NCBI GenBank assembly: GCA_009667805.1
Contig: CM019072.1
Span: forward strand, 38,743,519-38,807,518
Length of the DNA stretch: 64,000 nt
Source of the DNA: Leptobrachium leishanense
Taxonomy: Eukaryota; Chordata; Amphibia; Anura; Megophryidae
Reading direction: 5' to 3'
The notes under the pieces are model-generated. The model made no database searches and had not been told where the DNA came from. It saw only the letters and a list, made by a program, of their open reading frames with translations. Shown here piece after piece: positions 9,573 through 21,229 of the stretch; positions within the stretch are counted from its first letter, which is position 1; the number at the start of each line of letters is the position of its first letter. Both the position numbers and the translations under genes were made by a program.

Positions 9573-10240
9573 TGACTTCACACACACCTCCACTCTGAGG
9601 GCCCCCAGGATTATATCTGTGGGCATAAAATATTGTCTTTCTATGTTCACATTATTCATATAATATTTTGCACCACCGACATCGAACAGAAACCAAAAGC
9701 AGGAACTGCTTTAAACTGATATACGTGCAGACAAGCTTGTGGATTGGCAGTTTAGAACCACACCTCCACTCATAGAGGGCCCCCAGTACTATGGGCATAA
9801 AGAACTGTCTTGCATGTTTTCACATCATTTATATACTGTATTGTTTGTACCATCGACATCGAACAAAAACTGAAAGCAGGAACTGCTTTGAACCGTTACC
9901 AGACAGAAACTGAAAGCAGGAACTACTTCAAACCGGTATACATGCAGACAAGTTCGTGGATTGGCAGTTTACAGTCATGTAATCGGAACCTCTATCCTAA
10001 GGACAAGTGCATGCGCGGTGGACTCGGCGCAGGAGAAACCGAAAGTAACAGGAACCAATAACCATTTAGACATGACGAACTGCCTATAAAATGAGGACAT
10101 TCTATGTGAAGGGGAGGCCGCAACGGCGAAATGATTCTGGAGACCCCCCCCCGATATTGAATTTTTTGGTTTTTATATAAATTTATGCTAATAAAATCCC
10201 TTAATTTTAACCACCCGCATCCTGTGGTATTTACACGGCA
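9573..10240 (+). mobile_element. Candidate LTR with duplicated upstream region
   Basis: Two tandem copies of about 180 bases (9585-9760 and 9762-9975) share CACCTCCACTC, GGGCCCCCAG, CCGACATCGAACA and AAGCAGGAACTGCTT. They are followed by a TATAAAA at 10085-10091 and an AATAAA at 10190-10195. The order duplicated upstream block, TATA box, then poly(A) signal about 105 bases later is that of an LTR. I could not fix the ends or a target duplication, so the call is tentative. Confidence 0.45.
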
Positions 10241-11794
10241 TGCACCAGCCACCAGGAACACCAGGAGGTGCCCAGCAGGCTTATCCAGAGAAGCACAGCG
10301 CAGCTGACCGAGTGCCCAAACACACGGAAAGAGGCCAAAGAAGGGTACCCTGGCCACCTATATGGGCCAGGAAGGCATAAAAAGTGAGCCTGATAAAACG
10401 ATTGGCTCCAGTCCAATGTGCGTTTACAATCTCTATATTACGCATTGGCTCATTTGTAGATACGGTACACACTATTGTGTTACTCTGTTCATATCTTTGA
10501 GGAAAAGAATTTCTGCAGAGGAACAGAGAACAAGGACCTTTTTATGACGAAAATCAAGCACACATTTTAAGCTCTGACCACTAGGTGGCGGTAGAACTCA
10601 AGAAATTAACTACCAGTAAACGTTGCATCACACTTGATGTTGAGTGAGATACCAACAAAAACACGTAACACCACTCTCAAATTAATTTGTTATGATATGA
10701 TCATTCTAGATTTTTCTAAGCACTATCTGCCTTGCATTTTAGCGGACTATTCAACATTCAACGTATGTGCATATGCTATTTTAATGTATCTTATCGAAAT
10801 AATACAGTATTACAAAGGATGAAGGTATTGAATCTGTTTTTCTGAAAATGCTGTCATTATTTGCATTTCATATTTCTTATTGAAAATCTGTTTTATGTTG
10901 TTTTTTACTGACGCACGAACGCGAGGGACATAAGCGATGGTTTTATGTGAGCAGCGCCCAACTGGGGGAATAATAACTTTGTTTCCAGAAATAAAGAATA
11001 AAACAACAATTCGGGGGGGATTTCACATTCTCCCTATTTTCATAGAATTCCCACAGGGAATAAACTATTAATATGTCGTCATAGGTATAGCAGTAATATT
11101 TATTTTATTGTAATAATATTATAATTTAATATACATTTATTATAAAAATTTATTAAATTTACTATTCTAAAATCTTCAACCCTGATCAATGCTCAATATA
11201 TTCCTTGAATACTTTTATATTGAAGTAACTGCAGTGTGGTCCCTGCACTGGTTTCAGATTGAATCTGAACTGGTGCTGTGGTTGGGAATCATTCTAACCA
11301 ACTCTGAATCAGTGAATCGCATCAGTGAATTGATTCAGTGATTTGTTTACGGAGTGAGTCACTGTAGAGCCCAGCCGACAGCAGCTGTTGACATCACATT
11401 ACCAGTGCTCCTCTGTGCTGTTTTTAAACAAGTGAATTGTTTCAAACAAATCAGTCCAACTGGATGAACCAATTCAATTAGTTCACCTAACAACTGGTTC
11501 TTATGAATGCTTCGTACATGAATCCGATGTCACTAGTGTGTATTTTTTCCAATTGTAAACCCTGAATAAAGTCGTCATTTTAAGTTTGTTTTCATCCTGC
11601 AAGGAGCTCCGGCTATTGTCTGGGTGGGTTTGGGCCAAAATCCAGTACTTCTTCGGGATACTGCCAGAGAGAGGAGGCCTTCTACACATGGAAATCCATC
11701 CTGGGTATTGATTAGGGTTGCCACCTTTTCTTCAAGCCAAACCTTGAACACTCTAGTGTTGGGCTTGGGCGGCAATTTTTATTTTTTTGTAGTG
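10241..11794. other. Unassigned sequence
   Basis: No host gene or recognisable element protein. 11230-11545 is rich in TGAATC / GATTCA words with local inverted symmetry and may be a DNA-transposon remnant. 11540-11700 looks like part of another interspersed repeat. Confidence 0.45.
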
Positions 11795-11948
11795 TATACA
11801 TTATGCGTATACATGGCAGACTGCTATGATGGCACACTGGTATGCATGGCATGTTGTCAGACTGGTATTATAGTACAATGGTATGCACTGCACACTGGTA
11901 TGTATAAGGCACACTACTGGCAGACTGGTATTATGGCACTCTCCTATA
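11795..11948. repeat. Tandem repeat, GGCACACTGGTATGTAT type, left half
   Basis: Degenerate units around ATGGCACACTGGTATG and CTGGTATTATGGCAC. The array continues at 15674-15765 on the far side of an inserted hAT-like element. Confidence 0.75.
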
Positions 11949-12252
11949 TAGAGATGTGCATTCATTTCGGAAAAATTCGGAGCGAAATCCACTAATTCGG
12001 ATTAACGAATCTAAGATACGAATTATAAACGAAATGGTATATAACATATTTGTTTCGTTTTACACGGTGTCATCATAAAATAATTTTATTTTTTTTCAAG
12101 TTACGGAATTCGAATCTATCAAATTGATCTTCAATTAAAATACATACAAGTAATGCAGTCAGCAAACAACTTTATGAAACAAATTCATTTCGTTTAAGTT
12201 TCACAAGCACCTGTCCGTTAAATTGACTCAAATACTAAATCTGTGAGACAAC

Positions 12253-14361
12253 TTAACCCTTTCGCTGCTGAGCCATTTCATGCCTGTGTGCTGAGCTCAT
12301 TTTTACCACTTTTTTGCTCATCATGTTTAACCACTTGGCTGCTATGGACGCGCTCAGCGCGTCCAGCCAAGTGGTTCTCCTGTGCTACGGACGCGCTCAG
12401 CGCGTCCGAGCACAGGAGGCAGCAATCCGCCGGATTCCGGCGGATTGCTGCGCCCCCCCCCCGTGCGGGCTGACATCTTGGATGTCAGCCCGTCAATCCG
12501 GGACCCCGGCGGGCACATTAGATGTCATCGCGGCGACGCGATGACATCTAATGCAGGCGCCCCCCCGCATGTGTGGAGGAGGCGCCTGAAAGGGAGGGGG
12601 GGGAGGTCCTTCGGACCTCTCTCCCTCCCGATCGCCGGGGAGTAGCGAGTTAAAACAGACACCGCTTGGAAGGGCACAGCCTGCCCTTCCAAACGGTGGC
12701 TGTCATTAACCCCTGGGGAGCCGGATCACGAATCGGCGCTGAAAAGAGCCGGTTCGTGATCCTTTCCCGGAGCTGGCCGACATCTTGGATGTCGGCCAAG
12801 CCTCCGGGAACTCCCCCTGAGGACTGGCGTCATCGTGCTATGCACGATGACGCCAGTCCTGGAGTTAACCCCTAGCTGCCACCAACGGTGGAGATAGGGG
12901 GTTCCAATGAATGCCCTATCTCCCGATCCGTGGCAGCTAGGGGTTAATGTTTGGTACTGTTGGATCGGCCAGAGCATGGCCGTTCCAACGATACCAAACA
13001 CCACTGTGAAAAAAGTTTTAAAAAAAAATAAAAATTAAAAATAAAAAAAAATATATATATTAAAAAAAAAAATTCCAAAATAAAAAACAAACAAGTTTTT
13101 TTTTTTTGTTTGTTTTGTTAATGCAGCAATATTGTTCCCATTTCAATTATAATGTGAACAATGATGCTGCACTAACGATTTTTGTATGCGGTGTGTTTGT
13201 TAAAAATCGCGTAATTTTCCCCAAAAAAAAATGTAACGAGACCCCATCTCTAATTTTTTTAACAAACGCACCCCATACAAAATATAACCGCAATTGCTCG
13301 TATGTTAAAATGTGAAAAAAAAACACTTTACACATTGTAAATTATTGAAAATTCATATTTTATTGCATTTTTTGTTAGAATATACAGACAGGACATGACG
13401 TATACATATAATAATGACATATTATGAATCTGCCGAGTCTGACGGAAAGAACGATATATAATATGTCTGGGTCATATACTAAAATAAGCCTTCAAAACAC
13501 GTTTAAACGTGATGAGCAAAACCGGTAAAAATGACCTCAGCACAGAGGTGTGAAACGCCTCAGCAGCGAAAAGGGTTAAATGCGTTTTGAAGCCACATTT
13601 TATTATATGACCCAGACATATATCTTTCTTTGCAGCAGATACGGCAGATTTATAATATATCATTTTTATATGTATACATCATGTCCTGCCTGAATATTAT
13701 AACAAAAAATACAATACAATTAGAATTTTCAATAATTTACAGCGTGTAAAGTGTTTTTTTTTTTCTTTCACATTTTATCATGCGAGCATTTGCGGTTATA
13801 TTTTCTATGGGTTGTGCTTGTTAAAATTAGAAATGGGGACTCGTTACATTTTTTGGGGGGAAAATTACGTGGTTTTTAACAAACGCACCCCATAGAAAAA
13901 TAGTGCAGCATCATTGTTCACATTATAATTGAAATGGGAACAATATTGCTGCATTAATAAAACAAAAACCATTAACCCCTAGCTGCCACGGATCGGGAGT
14001 TCCAATGAACCCCCTAGCTCTACCATTGGTGGCAGCTAGGGGTTAACTCCAGAACTGACGTCATCGTGCAATGCGCAATGACGTCAGTCGTCAGGGGGAG
14101 ATCCCGGAAGCTTGGCCGATATCCAAGATGTCGGCCAGCTCTGGAAGGGACCACGATACGGCGCCGGTTAGTGCCGAATCGTGAGACAGCCCCCAAGGGG
14201 TTGAAGCCATCCACCGCTTGGAAGGGCAGGCTGGCACAGCGATCGGCTGGAATCCAGCCGATCGCTGGCTGCAAAGGGAGGACGTGTTCAGCTCGTCCTC
14301 CGTAATCAATGCTTCCTGCGGCTGGACATGCTGAGCGCGTCCTCTGCAGCGAAGTGGTTAA
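12253..14361 (-). mobile_element. Outer TTAA element R1 (copy c), interrupted by a second R1
   Basis: It starts TTAACCCTTTCGCTGCTGAG at 12253 and ends GCAGCGAAGTGGTTAA at 14361, the reverse orientation of copy a. The first 78 bases run to the internal word TCATGTTTAA, where a second R1 (12327-13579) sits. The outer element resumes at 13580 with TGCGTTTTGAAG. Copy d at 21230-22372 shows the uninterrupted form of this junction. It is non-coding. Confidence 0.82.
12327..13579 (+). mobile_element. Inner TTAA element R1 (copy b)
   Basis: 1253 bases from TTAACCACTTGGCTGC to GCAGCGAAAAGGGTTAA, the same layout as copy a at 7953-9146. TTAA is present on both sides (12327-12330 and 13576-13579). It inserted into a relative of itself, in the opposite orientation, which leaves a large imperfect hairpin across 12.3-14.4 kb. 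Confidence 0.85.
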
Positions 14362-14545
14362 TTTAACCCTAGCTCAGCAAAATTTGATTAATTGGGGTTT
14401 TATTTTGTGATCTGAAATTCGAATTTATATCAACTATCGAATTGATCTTAACTTACAAGACAATTAATAGTCAGCAAAGGACTTTATGAAACAAATTAAT
14501 TTTGTTTCACTGTTTAATTTGACTCAAATACTAAATCTGTGACAG

Positions 14546-15600
14546 TTTAAAATTTAACCCTAGATTGTCTTTTAACAGTGTAGCGGATGCCTCTCAGCCT
14601 GCCTGTGGCCTTGTGTTTCTCACTGCAGCTTAATAGGGACACAAACAGTCTATCAGCCAGCATCTGCGGGGGAATCCCCCCTCCCACCCCTGTCTCCTCA
14701 TTGGCAGGGGAAACTGACTAATACAGGGAGAACTGCAAGAACAGCAAGGAATTCTGGGACGTGTAGTCCCCATCACAGACTGCTCACTATAATCCCTAAA
14801 GGGGGAAACTACACATCCCAGCAGCCCAGAGGCAGAGGAGATCTTACACAGTGACTGCCCACCCCTTCCTGAGACAGGAGGATCAGCACGTGTTTCTGGA
14901 TGTGCGGAAGAGGAGCCAGGCCCAGGAGCTTCCCTGACACACTGAAAATGCTGGTATGTTGGATCTGGAGAGAGGCAGCTTCAAGGTCGCTGACAGACAT
15001 CCTGCTGGAGGAAGGATCCCAGCTGCATCTCTGAGAAGCGTGTGGTGACCCAGTAAAGGGGTTGTCAGTCAGACAACCTGAAGAATCGGTCCCAGGAATC
15101 CAGGATATCTCCCCTTTGGGCCTCTGGACACAGGATTGGTGAGAGGGCACTTGCCCAATCCTCCCTAAGCCAGAACACTGAATGGCTGCTGTTTCTCTGC
15201 CTCACTTAGTCAAGGGAACCTGTGAGTGCTCTCACACTTGCCGGCATTTTCTGGATACAGAATGCATACTTTGAATACTTGGTGCACTTGATGTACTTTA
15301 GGTAGAGTGGACAAACGCCAAGTCATTTAAAAAAGACAGAAGGGCCCCATCTATACTCAGGACTCTAGTCCCCACGTGGGGGGGGGGGTTAGGTCTCTGG
15401 GGTTAATTCAGTGCACTAAATCAGGTATTTTGTGTAACAGCTTATTTGGAGCTGTGGTGCTGGGACGCAGGGGGGAGAGGACTGGCACAAGAAGAGAAAG
15501 GACGTTCCTCTGCCCTCCTTCTGCCTGGATTCATAGAACCCAGCTAAGTAGAGTTGCTGATTAATCTATTTAAGTGCTGACACATATATATATAAATCTC
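14546..15600. other. hAT-element interior, unassigned
   Basis: Mostly unique-looking sequence between the internal duplication and the right terminus. It has a few short open frames, none with a recognisable product. Confidence 0.45.
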
Positions 15601-15673
15601 TCAAACGAAATTCCGAAAACTAAATTATTTAGAAACGAAACCAAAACAAATTTTTCAGCCATGCACATCCCTA

Positions 15674-15765
15674 CTCCTATACATGGCACATTGGTATGTA
15701 TATGGCACACTGGTATTATGCCACACTCCTATGCTGGCACACTGGTATGTATATGGCACACTGTT
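15674..15765. repeat. Tandem repeat, GGCACACTGGTATGTAT type, right half
   Basis: Continuation of the array at 11795-11948, with units around ATGGCACACTGGTATGTAT. Confidence 0.75.
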
Positions 15766-16127
15766 GGTGAGAGGGCGATTTACTTTTCATTGTGATCAGG
15801 ATAATTTGTTAACTTGTCACCTTTTATCAGGGCCGGCGCTAATGTAAGGCGGCACAGGCGGCCGCCTTACTGTCCTGGCCTGCTGCCAGTTTGAGGGGCG
15901 GAAAAATCAGATTTGCGGCGGCGCTGCAGTGTGTGTGCCTGTCTCAGTCCCATCCCACGTTCTTAACACGAGCAGGCACACTGTGTAATTTGGCGCCGCC
16001 CCCACACGTGATCCACATAGCCCAGGTAGACAACTGCAGGAGGAGCCACCAGCCCGCGTGCTTTCACTCTGCTGCGATGGAGGAGCGAGGCAGAGAGGAG
16101 ATTTATTACCAGGTGTGAATAAACTAA

Positions 16128-19100
16128 TGGGAGGGGGGTGTAGATTAATATACTGGGGGGGGGCTTTAAATTGCTGCACTGGGTCTGGGGGCTGTAAATT
16201 GCTATACTGGGGGGGCTGTAAATAGATATACTGGGGGGGGCTGTAAATTGCTATACTGGGTCTGGGGACTGTAAATGGATATACCGGGTCTGGGGACTGT
16301 AAATAGATATACTGGGGGGGGGGCTGTAAATTGCTATACTGGGTCTGGGGGCTGTAAATGGATATACTGGGTCTGGGGGCTGTAAATTGCTATACTGGGT
16401 CTGGGGGCTGTAAATGGATATACTGGGTCTGGGGGCTGTAAATACATATACTGGGGGGCTGTAAATGGATATACTGGGTCTGGGGGCTGTAAATAGATAT
16501 ACTGGGGGGGCTGTAAATGGCTATACTGGGTCTGGGGGCTGTAAATTGATATACTGGGTCTGGGGCTGTAAATGGATATACTGGGTCTGGGGGCTGTAAA
16601 TTGATATACTGGGTCTGGGGGCTGTAAATAGATATACTGGGGGGGCTGTAAATTGCTATACTGGGGGGCTGTAAATTGCTATACTGGGTCTGGGGGCTGT
16701 AAATTGATATACTGGGTCTGGGGGCTGTAAATTGCTATACTGGGTCTGGGGGCTGTAAATGGATATACTGGGTCTGGGGGCTGTAAATGGATATACTGGG
16801 TCTGGGGGCTCTAAATAGATATACTGGGGGGCTGTAAATTGAAATACTGGGTCTGGGGGCTGTAAATAGATATACTGGGGGGGCTGTAAATGGATATACT
16901 GGGTCTGGGTGCTGTAAATAGATATACTGGGGGGGCTGTAAATGGATATAACTGGGTCTGGGGGCTGTAAATAGATATACTGGGGGGGCTGTAAATTGCT
17001 ATACTGGGTCTGGGGGCTGTAAATGGATATACTGGGTCTGGGGGCTGTAAATAGATATACTGGGGGCTGTAAATTGAAATACTGGGTTGGGGGCTGTAAT
17101 AGATATATACTGGGGGCTGTAAATGGATATACTGGGTCTGGGGCTGTAAATGGATATACTGGGGGGCTGTAAATTGCTATACTGGGTCTGGGGGCTGTAA
17201 ATAGATATACTGGGTCTGGGGCTGTAAATGGATATACTGGGTCTGGGGGCTCTAAATAGATATACTGGGGGGCTGTAAATTGAAATACTGGGTCTGGGGG
17301 CTGTAAATAGATATACTGGGGGGGCTGTAAATGGATATACTGGGTCTGAGGGCTGTAAATAGATATACTGGGGGGGCTGTAAATTGCTATACTGGGTCTG
17401 GGGGCTGTAAATGGATATACTGGGTCTGGGGGCTGTAAATTGATATACTGGGTCTGGGGCTGTAAATGGATATACTGGGTCTGGGGGCTGTAAATAGATA
17501 TACTGGGGGGGCTGTAAATTGCTATACTGGGGGGGCTGTAAATTGCTATACTGGGTCTGGGGGCTGTAAATTGATATACTGGGTCTGGGGGCTGTAAATT
17601 GCTATACTGGGTCTGGGGGCTGTAAATGGATATACTGGGTCTGGGGGCTGTAAATGGATATACTGGGTCTGGGGGCTCTAAATAGATATACTGGGGGGCT
17701 GTAAATTGAAATACTGGGTCTGGGGGCTGTAAATAGATATACTGGGGGCTGTAAATGGATATACTGGGTCTGGGGGCTGTAAATAGATATACTGGGGGGC
17801 TGTAAATGGATATACTGGGTCTGGGGGCTGTAAATAGATATACTGGGGGGGCTGTAAATTGCTATACTGGGTCTGGGGGCTGTAAATGGATATACTGGGT
17901 CTGGGGCTGTAAATAGATATACTGGGGGGCTGTAAATGGATATACTGGGTCTGGGGCTGTAAATGGATATACTGGGGGGGCTGTAAATTGCTATACTGGG
18001 TCTGGGGGCTGTAAATGGATATACTGGGCTGGGGGCTGTAAATGGATATACTGGGTCTGGGGGCTCTAAATAGATATACTGGGGGGCTGTAAATTGAAAT
18101 ACTGGGTCTGGGGGCTGTAAATAGATATACGGGGGGGCTGTAAATGGATATACTGGGTCTGAGGGCTGTAAATAGATATACTGGGGGGGCTGTAAATTGC
18201 TATACTGGGTCTGGGGGCTGTAAATGGATATACTGGGTCTGGGGGCTCTAAATAGATATACTGGGGGGCTGTAAATTGAAATACTGGGTCTGGGGGCTGT
18301 AAATAGATATACTGGGGGGGCTGTAAATGGATATACTGGGTCTGGGGGCTGTAAATGGATATACTGGGTCTGGGGGCTGTAAATAGATATACTGGGGGGG
18401 CTGTAAATTGCTATACTGGTCTGGGGGCTGTAAATGGATATACTGGGTCTGGGGGCTGTAAATGGATATACCGGGTCTGGGGGCTGTAAATAGATATACT
18501 GGGGGGCTGTAAATTGCTATACTGGGTCTGGGGGCTGTAAATGGATATACTGGGTCTGGGGGCTGTAAATAGATATACTGGGGGGCTGTAAATTGAAATA
18601 CTGGGTCTGGGGGCTGTAAATAGATATACTGGGGGGCTGTAAATGGATATACTGGGTCTGGGGGCTGTAAATGGATATACTGGGGGGGGCTGTAAATTGC
18701 TATATACTGGGTCTGGGGGCTGTAAATGGATATACTGGGTCTGGGGGCTGTAAATGGATATACTGGGTCTGGGGGCTCTAAATAGATATACTGGGGGGCT
18801 GTAAATTGAAATACTGGGTCTGGGGGCTGTAAATAGATATACTGGGGGGGCTGTAAATGGATATATACTGGGTCTGGGGCTGTAAATGGATATACTGGGT
18901 CTGGGGGCTGTAAATAGATATACTGGGGGGGCTGTAAATTGCATATACTGGGTCTGGGGGCTGTAAATGGATATACTGGGTCTGGGGGCTGTAAATGGAT
19001 TATACCGGGTCTGGGGGCTGTAAATAGATATACTGGGGGGGCTGTAAATTGCTATACTGGGTCTGGGGGCTGTAAATGGATATACTGGGTCTGGGGGCTG

Positions 19101-19950
19101 TAAATAGATATACTGGGGGGCTGTAAATTGAAATACTGGGTCTGGGGGCTGTAAATAGATATACTGGGGGGCTGTAAATGGATATACTGGGTCTGGGGGC
19201 TGTAAATGGATATACTGGGGGGGCTGTAAATTGCTATACTGGGTCTGGGGGCTGTAAATGGATATACTGGGTCTGGGGGCTGTAAATGGATATACTGGGT
19301 CTGGGGGCTCTAAATAGATATACTGGGGGCTGTAAATTGAAATACTGGGTCTGGGGGCTGTAAATAGATATACTGGGGGGGCTGTAAATGGATATACTGG
19401 GTCTGAGGGCTGTAAATAGATATACTGGGGGGCTGTAAATTGCCTATACTGGGTCTGGGGGCTGTAAATAGATATACTGGGGGGGCTGTAAATGGATATA
19501 CTGGGTCTGGGGGCTGTAAATGGATATTACTGGGTCTGGGGCTGTAAATAGATATACTGGGGGGGCTGTAAATTGCTATACTGGGTCTGGGGGCTGTAAA
19601 TGGATATACTGGGTCTGGGGGCTGTAAATGCATATACCGGGTCTGGGGGCTGTAAATAGATATACTGGGGGGGCTGTAAATTGCTATACTGGGTCTGGGG
19701 GCTGTAAATTGATATACTGGGTCTGGGGGCTGTAAATGGATATACTGGGTCTGGGAGCTGTAAATAGATATACTGGGTCTGGGGGCCGTAAATAGATATA
19801 CTGGGGGGGCTGTAAATTGATATACTGGGGGGGCTGTAAATTGATATACTGGGGTCTGGGGCTGTAAACTGATTTACTGGGGGTGTAAATTGCTATGCTG
19901 GTGGGTGTAAAATCATGTACTGGGGGTGTAAAATGATATGCAGGGGGTTT
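16128..19950. repeat. 3.8 kb minisatellite, 24/28-base units
   Basis: Roughly 140 head-to-tail units alternate between CTGGGTCTGGGGGCTGTAAAT plus a short AT tail (about 28 bases) and CTGGGGGGGCTGTAAAT plus a tail (about 24 bases). Variants at the AT core (GGATATA, AGATATA, TGCTATA, TGATATA, TGAAATA) mark higher-order blocks. The plus strand is strongly G-rich. Edge units are degenerate and the centre is homogeneous, as expected from expansion by unequal exchange or slippage. Long minus-strand frames through it are a by-product of unit length. Confidence 0.95.
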
Positions 19951-19987
19951 GAATAAACTGATATTGGTACATTACCTTTTTTTATTG

Positions 19988-20215
19988 CTGTGGAGCTCTG
20001 TTATACACTCATTCACACTGCACATTACTGTGAGTTTTATTACTGTGGAGCTCTGTGATACGCTCATACACACCGCACATTACTGTGAGTTTTATTACTG
20101 TGGAGCTCTGTGATACGCTCATACACACCGCACATTACTATGAGTTTTATTACTGTGGAGCTCTGTGATACGCTTTTACACACTGCACATTACTGGAAGG
20201 TTTATTGAAGTGAGC
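19988..20215. repeat. 55-base tandem repeat, four units
   Basis: Units start at 19988, 20043, 20098 and 20153 with CTGTGGAGCTCTGTGATACG; each contains CACATTACTGTGAG. Related diverged single units appear near 31380 and 32460. Confidence 0.9.
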
Positions 20216-20339
20216 TCTGTAATTTGCAGTGTGTATAAGTACATCAATAAGGTAGACGTATCTTATAAACCTGAATTGCTCCTGGTGAGGGTATAAATAA
20301 AACCCACCAGTTTCTCTCATGGCTGAGAAGCCGCATGAG

Positions 20340-20945
20340 GACATATGGTTGCTTAGAAAGCAGCTTTTGGTTTCATTAGGAAGGACTAGCCTGACCCAGA
20401 GGTGTCGTGATGCGGCAGAAGAGCTTACACTTTAATGACCATTCAAATAAACCAAAACCTCTGTGTTTTGTTTAACATGGAGCTACAGGGGTGAGCAGGG
20501 CTGGACTGGGACAGAAAATCAGCCCTGGATGTCATCCAGACCGGCCCAATTTAATTATGCAAATACGCACAAAAATAGTACATAATCCAACTGGATCGCT
20601 CAACCAATCGCTCTACAGATACTGGAGTTGCTGCAGAGCGATTGGGTAAAGCACCGCAGTGGCACTGAGGTCAAGTGTGCACCATGCCTTAAGGTGAGGC
20701 GGATGCGCAGAGGGTCTCACCGGCACGGTGGCCGCAATATGAGACTGCGTCTGTTTTGCAGTGTGGAAGTTCTCACCTCACCCATTAAGGGCAGCGCGAG
20801 CCACGCGGTGAACCAGCATTCACACTGGCCCACAGAGCCATCGGCCCACCGGGAATCTCCCTGTAGTCCCTATGGCCAGTACATGCCTGGGGGTGAGCGC
20901 AAATGACAACTTATTTTCTTGGTATGCTTTAGAGATTATTATGCA
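20340..20945 (+). repeat. Diverged R4 copy with inserted hAT MITE
   Basis: 20400-20495 and 20898-20945 match the R4 segment AAACCTCAGTTTTGTTGTAC / GAGCGCAGATGACACC in the orientation of 37380-37440. The MITE at 20496-20889 separates the two halves. Confidence 0.6.
20496..20889. mobile_element. Nested hAT MITE with GGGGTGAG duplication
   Basis: 394 bases from CAGGGCTGGACTGGGAC to GGCCAGTACATGCCTG, flanked by GGGGTGAG at 20488-20495 and 20890-20897. It has no coding capacity and lies inside the R4 copy within the larger hAT-like element. Confidence 0.75.
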
Positions 20946-21139
20946 TCTCAATGCTGATTGACATGGCATGGTAGGGATGGGGGGGGGGCACCAAAACGCA
21001 CCTTCGCCTGAGTAGACAAAAATGCTTGCACCGGCCCTGCCTTTTATTCTTGGAGCCTGCCTGAGGAATATGAATCCAGATTCTAGATCTAGATGATTCC
21101 AAACCTGTAGGCACAGCAGGGAGCAGATGCTGCGCTCAC

Positions 21140-21229
21140 TAGGGATAGGCTGCCGGTTCGAATCAGTTTGAAGTTCGATTTGAACATCGGCTGTTCAAAA
21201 ATTTGCGAACTTCGAACTTTTTGGCCCGT
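21140..21229. repeat. R2-like fragment
   Basis: It begins TAGGGATAGGCTGCCGGTTCG and contains several TTCGAAC words, like the ends of R2. Confidence 0.55.

Larger units (their letters stand above)
11949..15673. mobile_element. hAT-like element with 8-bp target duplication, carrying nested insertions
   Basis: Termini TAGAGATGTGCAT ... ATGCACATCCCTA (inverted). The 8-base word CTCCTATA lies directly outside both ends (11941-11948 and 15674-15681). The interrupted host is a tandem array whose uninterrupted unit reads CACTCCTATACATGG-like, so the word occurs once when empty. An 8-bp duplication and these ends fit the hAT superfamily. The 3725 bases include a TTAA element (12253-14361), so the hAT body is about 1.6 kb. 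A roughly 150-base segment is repeated directly at 12085-12245 and 14400-14545. No transposase was recognised. Confidence 0.8.
15828..21039. mobile_element. hAT-like element containing a minisatellite
   Basis: Termini CAGGGCCGGCGC ... GCACCGGCCCTG are inverted, and the 8-base word CCTTTTAT is found immediately outside each end (15820-15827 and 21040-21047). CAGGG-type ends and 8-bp duplications are diagnostic of hAT elements. The 5212 bases hold a 3.8 kb minisatellite, a four-unit 55-base tandem repeat, an R4 fragment and a nested hAT MITE. No transposase frame was found. Confidence 0.83.

Noticed and set aside
18411..19633. Long minus-strand open frames of Pro/Ser/Tyr-rich repeats (177 and 107 codons) in the minisatellite
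   Set aside because: They arise from the unit sequence reading SIYSP / FTAPRP; frames break wherever units vary in length, and no start, splice or family support exists.
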